The notes under the pieces: model-generated
Seen by the model: the letters and a program-made list of their open reading frames with translations, nothing else
What the model was told of the DNA's origin: nothing
Database searches by the model: none
From: Pratylenchus scribneri
Lineage: Eukaryota > Nematoda > Chromadorea > Rhabditida > Pratylenchidae
Assembly (NCBI GenBank): GCA_030063045.1
Contig: JAQSEB010000146.1
Span: forward strand, 558,001-622,000
Reading direction: 5' to 3'
Length of the DNA: 64,000 bases
Translations under genes and position numbers: made by a program
In this document: positions 11,372 through 24,500 of the stretch, piece by piece
How positions within the stretch are numbered: position 1 is the stretch's first letter
Layout of the letters: every line of letters begins with the position of its first letter

Positions 11372-13066
11372 TTAACTCTTTTTAACTTGTGCCGTTTTTG
11401 CCCTCGATTTATCGCGCATTTTTGATTGTGTTTCATCTGCTGCCGTGTAAATAATCGATGGTTGAGTCATCTGAAAATAAATACCTATATAACAAAGTAA
11501 TAGTCTATTTAAAATGACCTGGAATAATTTTGGATGATAAAGATCGCGGGAAATAACATTATAAATTTGATGTAATTCATCCTTCTCTTCCCCTTCCAAT
11601 CTTGAAAAATCATTTTCTTCTGGATAAAATGTGGGGAATGGAAGCGATTCTGATCTTTTCTCCTCTATCATGCTATCCGTAACCAAAAGCTTCTCATCAA
11701 TATCACCGGGAACAGGACCTTTGATATAAATCACCTAAAACATAAAATAATTAATTAATTTTTTTTTTACTTGTTCAATTGGATTAATCCTTAGAATGAG
11801 CATTCCCGGCTGTTTTGTCCATTGATATCCCATATGTCCAGGCAGTCTTCTTCCCAGCCAAACTTTTGCCTCTCCTTTAGCCCCAATACAGCCAACACGG
11901 CGATGCGCTTTTGTAGTACTAAAAATTATTGAAGAATTTTATTATTCTCATGGGAATAAAAATATTGACCGTCTTTTTTGAGCTCCTTTCATTCCCCATC
12001 GATGCATTACTCCCTGGAAACCCCAGTCAATTGACTTCCCGCAGACTGTCACATATTGTCCAACCTAAAATAAAATTGATTTGATGGAATATAAATTTAT
12101 TCAACCCGAAAATGTCGAACATCCAGCAGTGTTCCTGGCTTTACAACTGCATCTTCGGAGACCAAAAAACCACCCAACAATTTTTTGCAAGGGACGCCAG
12201 CCCGTTGGAAGATACTCCGATAGGATTTTGAGAGGAAAACAGAATCATAATCCTGGGCTCCGACCATTTGCTGGAAATAATTAAATTGGAGATTTTTTAA
12301 ATGTAAAAAATTTTACACTCCATCTTGGGCCGGCCATCCATTTGGGTTTCAATCTGCCTCCACTAGTACTGAAATTTAAAAAATTTAAATTATCATAAAT
12401 TTTCACAATTTTACTTCCAAAATGCTTTCAATTTGCCAGTTGGACTATTGTTATACCATGTCTATAAAATCAATAATTTTATTTTTTAATTAATATAAAA
12501 ATGATGGACCTGTGCATCATTGGCAGATAATACAACATTTTGAGGAAAATGAATCATTGTGCAAAGACATCGAGTGCCATCTTGCATCCTAATTAATTAA
12601 ATAAATCAGTTTTTGCGGTCTTAAATTGTTAAATTACCACTGTAATGTCATCCCAATTTTCCTCCCTACCATTCCAATTCTTTTGCTCGTATCCATATTG
12701 TAAACATTATTTCGGCAATCCGGTGGATTAGGAACGCCCGGAATCAAATGAAATTGCTTGGAAGGGAAATAATCCATTGGTTTCCAAGTCGGATCATTAA
12801 GTAATTGCTGTTCAACTAATTCCCTAAAAAATTAAATTTCAAATTTAATTTATCAATTTTCAATTACCTATCTTCATGATAAAGTTGCGATCGAATTGGA
12901 TTATACATGGAAGGGATCCATGGTGGTGGATTAACTCGACGTCTTTATTGAATAAAAACATTGAAAATAAAATTTATTTAATTCACCTTTTATAACGAAG
13001 TTGGGCTATTTCAATTTTGGAAATTGAATCGAATAAACGTCGGCCAAATCCGAAATTCAATGGCAT
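11372..13066 (-). CDS. mrpl-3: Mitochondrial ribosomal protein uL3m (MRPL3)
   Basis: Large-subunit mitochondrial ribosomal protein. Start at 13066 ([19 protein letters not shown]). The L3 core follows: [115 protein letters not shown] and [22 protein letters not shown]-terminal extension (YIKGPVPGD, then [13 protein letters not shown]) matches mitochondrial rather than cytosolic L3. The gene is cut by about nine introns, most of them 40-60 nt. It lies 134 nt below bystin and 175 nt above fsn-1. Confidence 0.95.
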
Positions 13067-13200
13067 CTTAAAAATATTAGAAATGAATTTGGTAAATTTA
13101 AAAAATATTAATGAATGAATTGAATCCTGATTAATTAAAAAAATAAACAATTCATTTTATCAAATAACAAAAACAAATAGTGAATTTTCCTTTATCAAAA

Positions 13201-14943
13201 TTAAAATTCCATCTTCCCATCTTTCGCATAATCTGGCATATTCGCTTCACTCTCTTCATTTCTTGATTCACTGCTACGAAGAATTCGTTGGATTTCTGGC
13301 GTTATTTGATGATGGCTTTGTGCCTTAATTTTTTATAAATTAAAATATATACATGAAAATTTAAAAACCTTTGTCAATTCAATAAGTGCCTCTCTTTGTT
13401 CTGAAGAAATATCTTTCGCGTAGAGTTCAACAAATGAAAGAAGGCATTGATGCCAGCTGACAGGCAATTGATTATTCTCCCGTGAACGCATTCTAAATTT
13501 AAAATATTTTTATAAATATAATTTAAATTGTTTACCTTAAAAAGTGAAACACAAGTCCGTCCAAAACTCGGAATGGCAAAGTGTAGTTTTTTTGGATAAA
13601 AACCATCAAAATATGTGAATTCGAGGCATTATAATCCATTTCAGCAACACTTAGCATTGCAGCCGCAGCATGCATTTGTGGAATCGAAACTTAAAATAAT
13701 TTAACAATTTAAGTAATTATAAAATTACTTTTGCGAAGAACTGAGCCAAAGATCACAGCTTCCCGAAGAGTACAAGTGCCAGACTAAATATTTAAAAAAA
13801 AAAGAAGAAATAAGAAACAAACACGACAAAGCGGAAGCAAAATTCCCTTAAAAAACGCAGCCGGTTTGTACATTGCCTTAAAAAGGCATTGATAAACATG
13901 AAAGTGAAGTTTTTTGAATTCATCAATGTCATCACGAACGCGGGGCAATAAAACCAAATTATAAAATCTGTGAAAAATGTTTAAATTAATTAAAACCAGA
14001 CAATTACTTTTGACATTGATTTGGTGTGGCTGTTGCTGAGAACATCTTCGTGGCTTGTAACATAGCCGCTGCTGTCCATTTCTCAGGAAAAGTCAATCTA
14101 AAATCTTTTAGTAATAATTAAAATTTTTATAACCAACTCGAGAATTTGTTCCCAATTTAGCAGTGAAGGAATTACTTTGAATGCTTTTGGCACTTTTCCG
14201 CTTCGATATTTCTCCATAACTTGGCCGATCTTAGTTATAAGATAATTAAATATCGAAGAACAATTATAATTAATTAAAAATTTATCCTTACTTCTGTATA
14301 AAGTTTAACCACAGCTGGGTCGAGATCTTTGTACTATAATTTGAATAAATCAAAAAAAATCAAATTGTCAAACCTCGATGTCCTTCAAATTTGAATGATT
14401 TACATCTCTTTCCTTTTGTTCCGCCGCTTTTTGTCTTATTAAATCGTGCAAAGATATTCCTTCAGTATCTTCTTTCTTCTTTTTATGTATAATTTCATTC
14501 TGAAAAAATTGAGGAATTATCCGAATCCAAAAAGAATTCAACCTGATGCTCAATTTCATTGCCAAGTTCCATTGTTTGTTTCTCATGTTCATTAATAATT
14601 TCCAATTCTTTTTCATTTAAAATTGAATCATTTTCTTCATCTTCCTCGTCTTGATCACTAGATTCTTCCTCATCCTCGATTTCTTTTTCTTCGTCCAATT
14701 GTTTTTTCGCTTCCAAAAGAATTTTAGAACTCAATGAAGGATCGACAAACTAAAATTACAATATATGAAAATTATTCGTTTTATTTAATTATTTAATTTT
14801 ACCTTGACATCTTTTATCTCTTTTGCTTTAGGTAACTTGAATTTTTGTTTCGGCAATTTTGTTTTTTCAATCTGTTTGTGAAGTGGTCCTGGATTCGAAA
14901 CGAGGTCCCCGGCACCTGTCCTTATTTTCTGCTTTTTACCCAT
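13201..14943 (-). CDS. byn-1: Bystin, small-subunit ribosome assembly factor
   Basis: A nucleolar/cytosolic factor needed for 40S (18S rRNA) maturation. Start at 14943 ([20 protein letters not shown]). A basic segment and a strongly acidic, coiled-coil-like region (about 14550-14730) come first. The conserved bystin core follows: [100 protein letters not shown] and [17 protein letters not shown]. The protein ends [13 protein letters not shown]. It is the first gene of the proposed minus-strand operon and the only one with a long upstream spacer. A 60-bp tandem repeat lies 152 nt upstream of the start. Confidence 0.95.
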
Positions 14944-16522
14944 TTGCTTGAACTTGAACTAATCAAATAAAAAGTTGTTAAATTAAATTTTAAAAAATGT
15001 AATAATGGAAAATGGAATGAATTTTGTGACTTTGGGTTTTCAATAAAAAAAATATTAATTTTTTTTTGTCTTCCTCCCAAACAAATTAGCATTGGAATTC
15101 CCGAGTTCATTTTTCACACCGAAATACAAAATACTTTACTTCGCCCCGCCCCTCGAATTCCCGAGTTTATTTTTCACACCGAAATACAAAATACTTTACT
15201 TCGCCCCGCCCCTCAAATTAAAAGGAAAATCATGGAAAAAGCCTAAAAGCAAAGCATTGCTACATCTACATGTTTTCCTTTCTTTAAATAAATAATCTTA
15301 TCATTATCAGTCAGTAAATAAAACCTTAACTAATATAGAAAAGAAGAAAGATGGTATGCAAATTGTATAAAAGAACTAATTTTTTCTCTAATAAATATTT
15401 TTTTAAAAGGAAATTCCATTTTTAGAAGATTGCTTTTTTTTATTTAACAATAACAAGGTCTAGGTCACACATCACAAGCATGAGTAAAATAGAGAAACAA
15501 ACTGGTTTGGTTACATAATCAAATTACTTTTAATTCCTCTTTGTGAATATTTTCTTCCAAAAGAAAGGAGGGAAATCTGCGCGGTATTCACAGCTAAATG
15601 ACTAAACAGGTTTATCTCCCTTCCTTCTCATTCCAATTACGTAAGGGGCCTATTTTCTTCAACAAGTCGGAATATTTTTTTCATTTAGCTTCGTCCCCTC
15701 TTCCCCCTTCATTCATATAAACAACTGTTTCCCTCATTTCTAGCAGTTTTCATCTTTTTTAGATCTCAAAAGAACATTTGATCCAAATATCATCTAACCT
15801 AAAGTAATGAATTTTCGATTTATTGGTACTGCTGGATTCATTGATGGAGCACCTGACGTCAATTGTATTGTGCTATGGGATTGGAGATGGGACCTACTAA
15901 TAAATTAGAAAGGAAAGGATCAAAATTTTGCATCTTTATTTGTTCATAAAAGCCCTTCAAAATTATATTAAAAAAGTCAGCAAACCAAAAATCTTTTCAA
16001 AATTCAAACCGCAGTATATTTTTTCATTCCCATTAATTTTAGCAAAAATATTCAAGGCCACCACTCACCACCTCACCTCCCAATCCAATCCTCTCTACTG
16101 CCGCATATAACCAACAGCGCCAACAAAATCAAAACGCGCGCATCAAAATGAAAAAAGGCAGATTCATTCAGATGTGAGAGAGGAGAGAGATTATCTAAAT
16201 TGGGTTGGCTTGGCCTTGGGCCCAGCAAGCAGCATGTGAATTTCTAATTTTCATTATTTACTCCACTCCTTCCCATTGTGATCATCCCTTTTTGAAATGC
16301 CCATTGAAGGGTTTTAGAGGGTTTGGATTTGGTGCATGTGATTTTTTCCATTCATTGTTTATTTATCCAGCATATTTTTTATTCCCATAAATAATAATCA
16401 AATCCTAATTTCAGCATCATTTTTCACCTATTTTTGCGGCAAATTATACTACTTTCCAACCATTATTCAATATCTTTCAAAATTTATTTTAATTTCTCAA
16501 TTGTCAACAAATTTTATTGAAA
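14944..16522. other. Divergent intergenic region between bystin and KLHDC3
   Basis: Apart from the 60-bp tandem repeat, only AT-rich sequence is seen. A 33-codon frame starting near 15806 (MNFRFIGTAGFIDGAPDVNC...) has no recognisable relatives. Both neighbours are transcribed away from here, so promoters are expected. Confidence 0.5.
15095..15214. repeat. Two tandem copies of a 60-bp unit
   Basis: Copies at 15095-15154 and 15155-15214 differ by about one base. The unit begins GAATTCCCGAGTT and ends TTCGCCCCGCCCCTC, giving a GC-rich block in AT-rich surroundings near the presumed bystin promoter. Confidence 0.9.
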
Positions 16523-19025
16523 ATGGCTCGTTGGATGCTGAATATTGACGGTGGCCCAAAAAGGGTAAATCACGCAGCGGTTGCAATTGGAGATAAGGTA
16601 AAATTAGGCGGGAATAATTATTTTCAATTTTTATCAATCCAATTTTTAGATTTATTCATTTGGCGGATATACGGCTAGCGAAGTTGGCTTTTCCAGCGAT
16701 TTCATTGATGTACATTGCTTAAATACTTTTACCTATCGCTGGCAACGTCTTCCAGTCCTTCCAATTGACGCAGATGAGAAGAAATCACGAAGAAGTGCAA
16801 CAATTTCTGGTCCTGGACCCGATGAACCCTCAACCAGTCGATCATCTCGTCGCCGTGCACACAGCCTTCCTTATCTTCATCCACTTTTGGAAATACGGGT
16901 TTCAAATCCTCCTATTTACGAAGATGATGACGAATCTGATGAAGGAATCCAAAGCCCCAGACCAGAAGGACCACCAATAAACCAGAATTCACCACAAATT
17001 GAAAATGATCAGTCACACGAATTCGACATTTCTATTGAAGAACGCCAAGAGAGAGAACATTACAGAGAGGTTTTTTAAATTTTCCTTAAAGCAATTCAAT
17101 AGAATCCATTTAGCTCTTTTCCGACATTGAAGAGCGATTGATGTCTTCATCAGAAGAGGAAGAAGACATTGATTATCCAGCAGACAATCACGATTTAATT
17201 GATGGAAGCATGGAAAGTTTCGAAGTGATGGAAATTGATGAGACCGACGAAGAAGATGATGATGAACCCAGAATGCTAGTTCGAGTCGATGGATTAGGTT
17301 ATTATTAATATTATTTTTTAATTCCAAAAATAAACATTTTTAGGCGAAATCGAAGTGCCGGCTGGAATTGATTTACGAGAATTGAAGAAATTTCAAGATC
17401 ATCCGGAAATCCCATTCAAAGTAACTTCCAATATTTAATCTATTAACCTTTACAAAAATTTTGAAGCGTTATGGCCACACGGTGTGCGCATACAAAGGCG
17501 AAATTTATTTATGGGGTGGAAGAAATGATAAATATGGCTGTCGGCAATCTTTGCATAAATATAATCCAGGTTGGTTTTTGATCGGGTCCAAATTCCTTTA
17601 AAGTAAATAAAAACTCGAAAAAAAGTAAATAAGGAATGTGGCCAATACCACTCCCCAATTATTTTGGTCCATCAAAAATTGATAAAAATAATTTTCTCAA
17701 AAACGTGACAGATCCGAAGGACACAAAAATTTGATAAAAATTGCCCTCACTTTTCCATACTTATTTTGGGCTAATTATTAGTAATTACTCCGAACTCCTA
17801 ATCAGCTTAGAAGGTCCATTTGAACATTGGACTTTGTCCCTTTTTATTTGTAATTGATAAGGGGAAAATGTGGTACTTTACCAAAAATGTTTTGAGATAT
17901 TTTAGGGGAAAAATATTTGGAAACAATGACGAAAAATAAATATTAAAATAATATTTTTTTCAGCACAAAATCGTTGGTCAATTGTCCAGACTGAGGGAAT
18001 TTGCCCTCCAGCTCGAGATGGACATTCGGCCGTTGTTTGGGGTGATTTTATGTACATTTTTGGAGGATATGAAGAACGTGAATTGAGATTCAGCCAGGAG
18101 ACCTATGCCTTTCATTTTCCTAGCGGTGAATGGTCAAAACTGAAAACCCAAGGCGATCCACCTCAATATCGGGATTTTCATGCTGCTTGCGCTCTCGACG
18201 GAAAAATGGTTAGTTTTGAAAATATAATACAATTTCCTATTTCAATTTTAGTATGTCTTTGGGGGAAGATCAGATGAAACTGGACAATCTCACACCAGTC
18301 ATGATATTTACGATGATCAATTTCGTTACCTTGACTTAGTCACAAAGAAATGGCATCTTTTGGAAATTAAAGGCAAACAAAAGCCGTGTGGTCGACGATC
18401 CCATACTATGTGGATCTATGGCGAGAAGATTTTCCTTTTTGGAGGATTTGATTCCATTATAAACCATCATTTCAATGATCTCTGGCAATTTGACCCGAAA
18501 ACGAATGAATGGACAGAACTTAATCCAAATGGAGAAGGTCAGATATTTTGAATGAAGGAAATGGGGAGAAAATGGGATTAAAATCATTATATATTCATTT
18601 ATATTAACATTTCATTAAAATTCAGGTCCATCGCCTCGACGTCGTCAATGTACCATAATCGTAAATGATCGTCTTTTCTTGTTCGGCGGAACAATGCCAA
18701 ATACCCGCAAGCGAGGATCAAATGCACTGGAGGATTTGTAATATTCTTTAAACAATTTTTTTTCTACTACTAATTTTCATCAGGGGCGATTTGTATGTTC
18801 TTTCACTTGTTCCCCCGACTTTGGCTTCACTTTGCCTTCAAACCATACTTCAACATGATGGACTGAAGAAACAGGCTGAATCCGTTTTGCCATCAATACT
18901 CAAGTAAATTCGATCATTTTAATAAAATTTTAATATTATTTTTAAGGCGCGAATTGTTTTATATGTCAACCCCAAATCAGCAAAGCAAATCATCCAATCG
19001 TGTTGGTACCAATATGCGTGGTTAA
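16523..19025 (+). CDS. KLHDC3-like kelch-repeat protein
   Basis: Likely a substrate receptor of CUL2-type ubiquitin ligases; KLHDC3 binds C-terminal glycine degrons in mammals. Start at 16523 (RWMLNIDGGPKRVNHAAVAI, the family N-terminus). Kelch motifs: IYSFGGYTASEVGF; KRYGHTVCAYKGEIYLWGGR; ARDGHSAVVWGDFMYIFGGY; YRDFHAACALDGKMYVFGGR; GRRSHTMWIYGEKIFLFGGF with HHFNDLWQFDPKTNEWTEL; and SPRRRQCTIIVNDRLFLFGG. Between blades 1 and 2 is an acidic, Ser/Pro-rich insertion of roughly 150 residues (about 16765-17400, including IYEDDDESDEGI and EEEEDIDYPADN), absent from human KLHDC3. The protein ends TNMRG. Intron boundaries, including the roughly 390-nt one at 17571-17963, keep the frame. Confidence 0.92.
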
Positions 19026-19673
19026 AAGAACAATTTCATCTGATCAAATCCCATCCTTTCCATCCATTATTCACTTTTGTACACATTACCAATTTCAATG
19101 ATATTCTTTGCCATTTGTTTAAACCATTTTCCCATTTATCCTCCATAGCCATTTCATTTTCTTTATCTCGCCAACCTATTTCATTTTCACAATCCCCGTG
19201 TATTATCCCTTTTTGACCAGACCAGAAAACAATTCGGTGCAAATTCTACTTTTAATGATTTTTGCCGTTTATTTTGCATAAATTCTTTTATCATTTTTAT
19301 TAAGTGAAAAATAGGAACGAAAGAAATGCTACTCAGTTGATATGCAAATATAAATTGGAAACAATATTTGACTTAAAATTGAATGGCAGTGAGGAAAGAT
19401 TATGTGAAAGAATTCATTTTTTGTCAAAATAGTTCAAATGCATCGAACCAATCTAAATGGAATAGTTTTATACCCCAAATTTCAATTAATCTACCTCCAT
19501 GGAAAATTGAAAAAAAGGAGGCATGCTGATTTGCCAAAAGGACAAGTAAAGTCTAAATAATTCAAGAAAATTAGTACGGCACATTTTTGAAATATGATAT
19601 TAAGAACTATATCCAATTTTGATGCTAATTTATTGTTGAATGATAATATATTGTCCATCCCCAACGAATAGGC
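19026..19673. other. Convergent 3' regions, no gene seen
   Basis: 3' flank of the kelch gene and 3' flank of the minus-strand HtrL-like gene. AT-rich, with no motif beyond candidate polyadenylation signals. Confidence 0.5.
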
Positions 19674-21570
19674 TTATGGTTTACTCAATTTGTCAAAGAA
19701 TATTCCAACCTGATCATCGTCTACTTTGTTCCTCTGAATCAAATTGTGGAATTTTCGATAATGGATAGAATATAGCCGATTGATAGATTCGACATCCCCT
19801 GCTAAAAAACCACCGCTTAATACCGAAATATCTTGCTGGAAATTAAGGGAATATTGAACAATAATTTGAATATACAATTTAGGCGTTACTCTGTAAAGCT
19901 CCAGAAGTCCGTATCTATCAACAGGATCTGATGGAGGGGTTAACTGAAATTAATTTAATCCAATTTCCCTTCATTATCATTTTTAACTTTGATGACAGAA
20001 ATTTTGCCTCTAGCAAAATTTGGATTCCATTCCCATTTTGACGGAAAAACACTCCTTTCTCCATGCCCGTAGCCCGCATCTAGCCAAACGAAAAATTCTG
20101 AATCAAATGGGTTTTCACTCTGAATCGTTGAATATTAGTGAATAAAGAGAATATTTAGCTATTTACAGCGGCTTTTGCCAAGAAGAAAGGTTTGGAATTG
20201 ACCTGAACCAATTTTAGATATTAAAGGGGAAAAAAGATTGAAGGTGACCAAAATGACGTATTCGGGATGAGAAGCTTCGGGATGCGAAATCATTGCTGGA
20301 TCCCAATCTGTCTTCCAATTGGCTAATTCATAGTGCATTATTCGGCTAACTCCTGATTGAAAGGAGAAAAGGGGCAATTGGGAAAGCGAAATTTGATGGA
20401 CCTAGATAGAAAATAAACGAATAAAATGTGATTCAAAGGTTAAAAACTTTTGTTTGATTGCCCCATCCAATTCGAGCTCTTTCTCTATGAACAAAATCCA
20501 AGGACTTCTCATCGATGAAAATAACCATTGGAACGCGAAGTTGGAGCAACCAACGCATAAATTTATGATAAGTGTGCATGGTTCGACCATATTGGCTAAA
20601 TTAGTCTTGTAAAAATGCAATTGAATAATAATTATTTGCCTCCATCGATCCCTGCCAATATCCAACAAAGCCGTAACAATAGTTGGAAGGGGATTTCGTC
20701 TTTTTTGGCTTAAAGTTGAGGACAAAGTAGTAGTCTGATCGCCTCTAATTGTTTGTTTTGATGCGGGGGAATGTGCCAACGTGGTCATCGTTTTTGCATG
20801 TGTCAAATCAGCGGCTGTCACTTTCAGCCGAACTCTGGGCATTGATGGCATCTCTTTGGCCGGTGATTTCCCAATGAAAAGAGTTGTTCTTTGAATAGGT
20901 GTGGAATGTGTAGGGAAAGATTGGCGAATTGCTGTTTTGGTTTGTTTCGGTGTTTTCATTTGCCTTTCTTGACTTTTGGCACTCAATGATTCTTTGGATT
21001 TTGGTGGCTTTGTTGTAGTTTCGGTGGAAGTGTCTGTCATTGTCTGTAATTCCTTGCTTCTGCCTCGCATTTCAAAGGAAGACAAAATCAAACGGGCTTC
21101 TGAAATTCATCGTGTCATGACAATAAAGGAAAACATTCTAAATAATGGATTCCATTGTTTTGTTTAAGAAACAAATACTTAAGAAGTGAGTTTTTATGTG
21201 TTTTTTTGGGCCGCCATAACAACTAACCGGCATTAATCCGCACTCGTGGCAGTCGATCTTCTTTCATATTTGACTGCTTTTGTTGCCCATTCTCATTCTT
21301 TTCCACATTTGCTTGGCAATGTTGACGTAACAAAGAGACAAATTGGTTAATTGAAGTGTAAAGAAGAAACTGAATGAACAACGAAATTGAATGAATTACT
21401 AAATCTTCGTAGCTGACCATATTTGCCAAAAGCGCAGTCAATGCTAACAAAGTTAGGAGTAAAATCAGCCAAAATCTCCGTCTTGGTCTCAACAACGGTT
21501 GAGTGGAACCATCACTGGCTCCACTCCCACTACCACTATGCTCTCTTTTTAATGAGAGGATGAAGCGCAT
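19674..21570 (-). CDS. HtrL/YibB-family protein, type II membrane, putative glycosyltransferase
   Basis: The N-terminus (start 21570) is a short basic cytosolic tail, QPLLRPRRRFW, followed by one membrane segment (LILLLTLLALTALLANM). This suits a Golgi type II protein. A Ser/Thr-rich linker of about 150 residues follows (exon about 20690-21095). The luminal domain then reads PLPTIVTALLDIGRDRW, YGRTMHTYHKFMRW, VPMVIFIDEKSLDFVHRERA, SENPFDSEFFVWLDAGYGHG and VDDDQVGIFFDKLSKP at the stop. TIVTALLDIGR, the F-DEK strand and the WLDAG motif recall the HtrL_YibB family, which is of uncertain activity and has many nematode members. Family placement is from memory of these motifs; enzyme activity is not shown. 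Confidence 0.75.
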
Positions 21571-24500
21571 TTTTGGCCAAAGATTTCATTAGCTGGTGAA
21601 GAGCAATGAATGAAGAAGGTTAAAAAATCTGTTAAATGTTTTTGGAATGGAATTGAATTTGCTTGAGGTCAAAGTCAGTTAAAATCATAGGCATTTTATT
21701 CTGTAGTATTAAAGAACATTTACATGAATATCGAAAGGGGAATTATTCAAGGTAAAATACAATTTGGCATAAGATTTACCAGAAATGAAGGATTATTATC
21801 TACTTAAAAATAATGGTTTAGCCATTTTAGTAGAAAAATAAGGGTTGTTCCATTTTTCTCAATTTATGCCCAAAGAAAGATTCTCCATTCTTTAATGTTC
21901 ATCCATCCGCATATTGGTCCAATAGTCCAAACCCATATTTAATTGGAAGACACATATTTAGTCTTTTAACAAAAGTCAAAAAGACGGAAATTTTTGGTTG
22001 AATGAATTGGGGAAGGATGGCCATACTTTCCTCTTTAAATTTGACTGGACCCGCTCTTCTCCATTTGTTTTGGTTATGGATGGAGCCAAAAGAACCCAAA
22101 TGGAATCGGAGAAGAATAGAGGAGGATTTTGTGCACAAAATGAAGGCGAAAATGAAAAGAATAAGCCCCCGAGGGGAACATCTATCCTAGCTGGCACTGG
22201 CAGAAAAAAGGGACATTATTCCCAGTTGGAAAGCAATTTTTGAAAAGGAATTGAAAAATGTGTCAATTTTTTGAACTTAAAAAATATTAAAAATTTTACT
22301 ACATATTTTATTGGGAAAATTGTTGCTATCTACAAACTCAAACGGATTTGGATTGAATTTATTAGCCTAAATTGGAAATTTGCCCCTTCTCAATGCTGAC
22401 AATTTCTAACAATCGGGAACTATGGAATTGTCGTCAGCAAATTAATTTTGGGCCAAATCCCAGTGGCTGGTTTGGCACGGGTGCCAATTTGATGGCTTGC
22501 AAACCGCCCGCCTCCTTTTTTTGTTTTCCTCCCATTTTGCCCACAAATTTATGTCCGGCCCCCGTTTGGATGGCCACTGGCCAGTACCGAATAATTGGCT
22601 TGTCCACAAAAATAAAAGGCAAAGAAATGAAATGGAAGGTTGAGGAATAGAAAAGGAAGAGCTTTGGAATTTATTAAATATCATTTGGTCATTATTAATT
22701 TAACTTTAATTTACTTATTATATTATATAGGTATGATTTCGTCTGCATAACAATGAACTAATTTTAGCCCATTAAAATGAAAAATTCGCATCCGAAAGAA
22801 GAAATTAGAAAAAGATTTACACTGGCGATGGAATTGTGACTAATTTGGGGGATTTGGACGGAAAAGTTGTAATGCGGAATGCACCCGAATGAGCAACTAT
22901 GGATGAAGAGAAAGGTCATGGCGAACTTAATGATGGAAATGGACATTTTCCCCCAATGAACAATCACTATTGCATTGCGAATAGATTTAGAGGATACCGC
23001 ATTAACGATTATTTCCCCGGAGGGCATATAACATATAGTATAGTATATTCCCATTTCCCTCCTTTCTCCAATGCAAATAAAAATAACGACAAGGAATTTA
23101 CGGAAAAATACTTGAATTTTTACATTTAATTATGACATGTTTTTTTAAGAAATCTGAATACTCGTTGCAGTAGCTGCAGAAAGATCCACAAATCCAAATT
23201 CCAAAGGGAAAGTTGGTTTTTGATGCAATTGAAAGGGGAAAGGGATTTGCACAATTGGAAGTGGAATATGTGGTGGAAGAATGTTAAATTGGAGGATATT
23301 ACTTGCTGGGAGCAGACATGGGTTTCAGCAGCTGTTTTGCTCCGATCCGACAAAGTACCGGGATGTTGCAGGGAATGAGTGGTTTAAATAAAGGAGCCCT
23401 CACAAAACAATCATCATCATTCTCCTTTTCCATTCAAAGGATCACCGGATTGGATCATGAATGGCGCCAAATGGTTCAATAGCAAACAGCCGTAAGTCTC
23501 GGATGGGAATAACGACGAACAATAAAATGGAAAAGATTATGAGGGAAATGGAGGAAAGAAATATTGACAGACGGAAATGGTTGGTGAAGGAATGGGGAAA
23601 ATTCTCATAAAGCTGCTGAAGTTTGGGATAATGGGAATGGAATTTTTTGTCCGGATATAAATTGAAAGAATTTGCCCATTAGGATTTATAAATATACCAT
23701 TTTTCTCGAGGGTTTTAAGGTCATCTTGAATGTATTCGCATGGATAGAGATCTCAAAAATGTAAATTTGTTGAATTATTACATAAAATTCCAAAAAATAA
23801 GAATGATAAAAAAAAGAGGATTAGTTTGATATTGAGAGAAGCATAAGTATTTTTGGAAAGGTGTTTTCTTTTGATATTCCTCCAGGAAATATTTTGAATT
23901 TTTTCTGATTTCCCAACAGAAAATGTTTTATATTCTGATTCCACTTCCAGATAACTAATTTTTTGCAGAGACGAAATCATCAACAACAAATTTGGCAAAA
24001 ACTGGCTAGTATGCAAGTCTTTTGCAAGTTCCCATTCCACATTATATTTGATGAGAAAAAAGTCAAATCTACTGTTTTTCAAGAAATCTTTTTTATATTT
24101 GCTGTTAAGTCTAATTTTATAATTCCATGGTCTCATCTTCTTGATATGTTATAATTATAATTATACCTAAACAATAAATTCTATCCTTTAATAAATTTCC
24201 GTTGCTTATATAAATGTCCCTAAAAATTATGAATAGGATAAAACATAAACTATTCGTGAATAATATTTGGAAGATATTTTGAATGCCCAATATTTTTCCT
24301 TAATTTCCCATATTCGCATTGAGCATTGAACCACCAAAGTTCTCAAATTCCATCGGCACATTTCCCTTGGCACATTGTCTCAGATCCCTTCTTGGTATGC
24401 TTTTTGCCTTCCCACATTTCCACGTCCATTTGAATGAATTGGGCCAACCCGCTATTCCCTTCTTTGGGTGTCATAAGCCTGTGTTCCCCTTCTCCCCATT

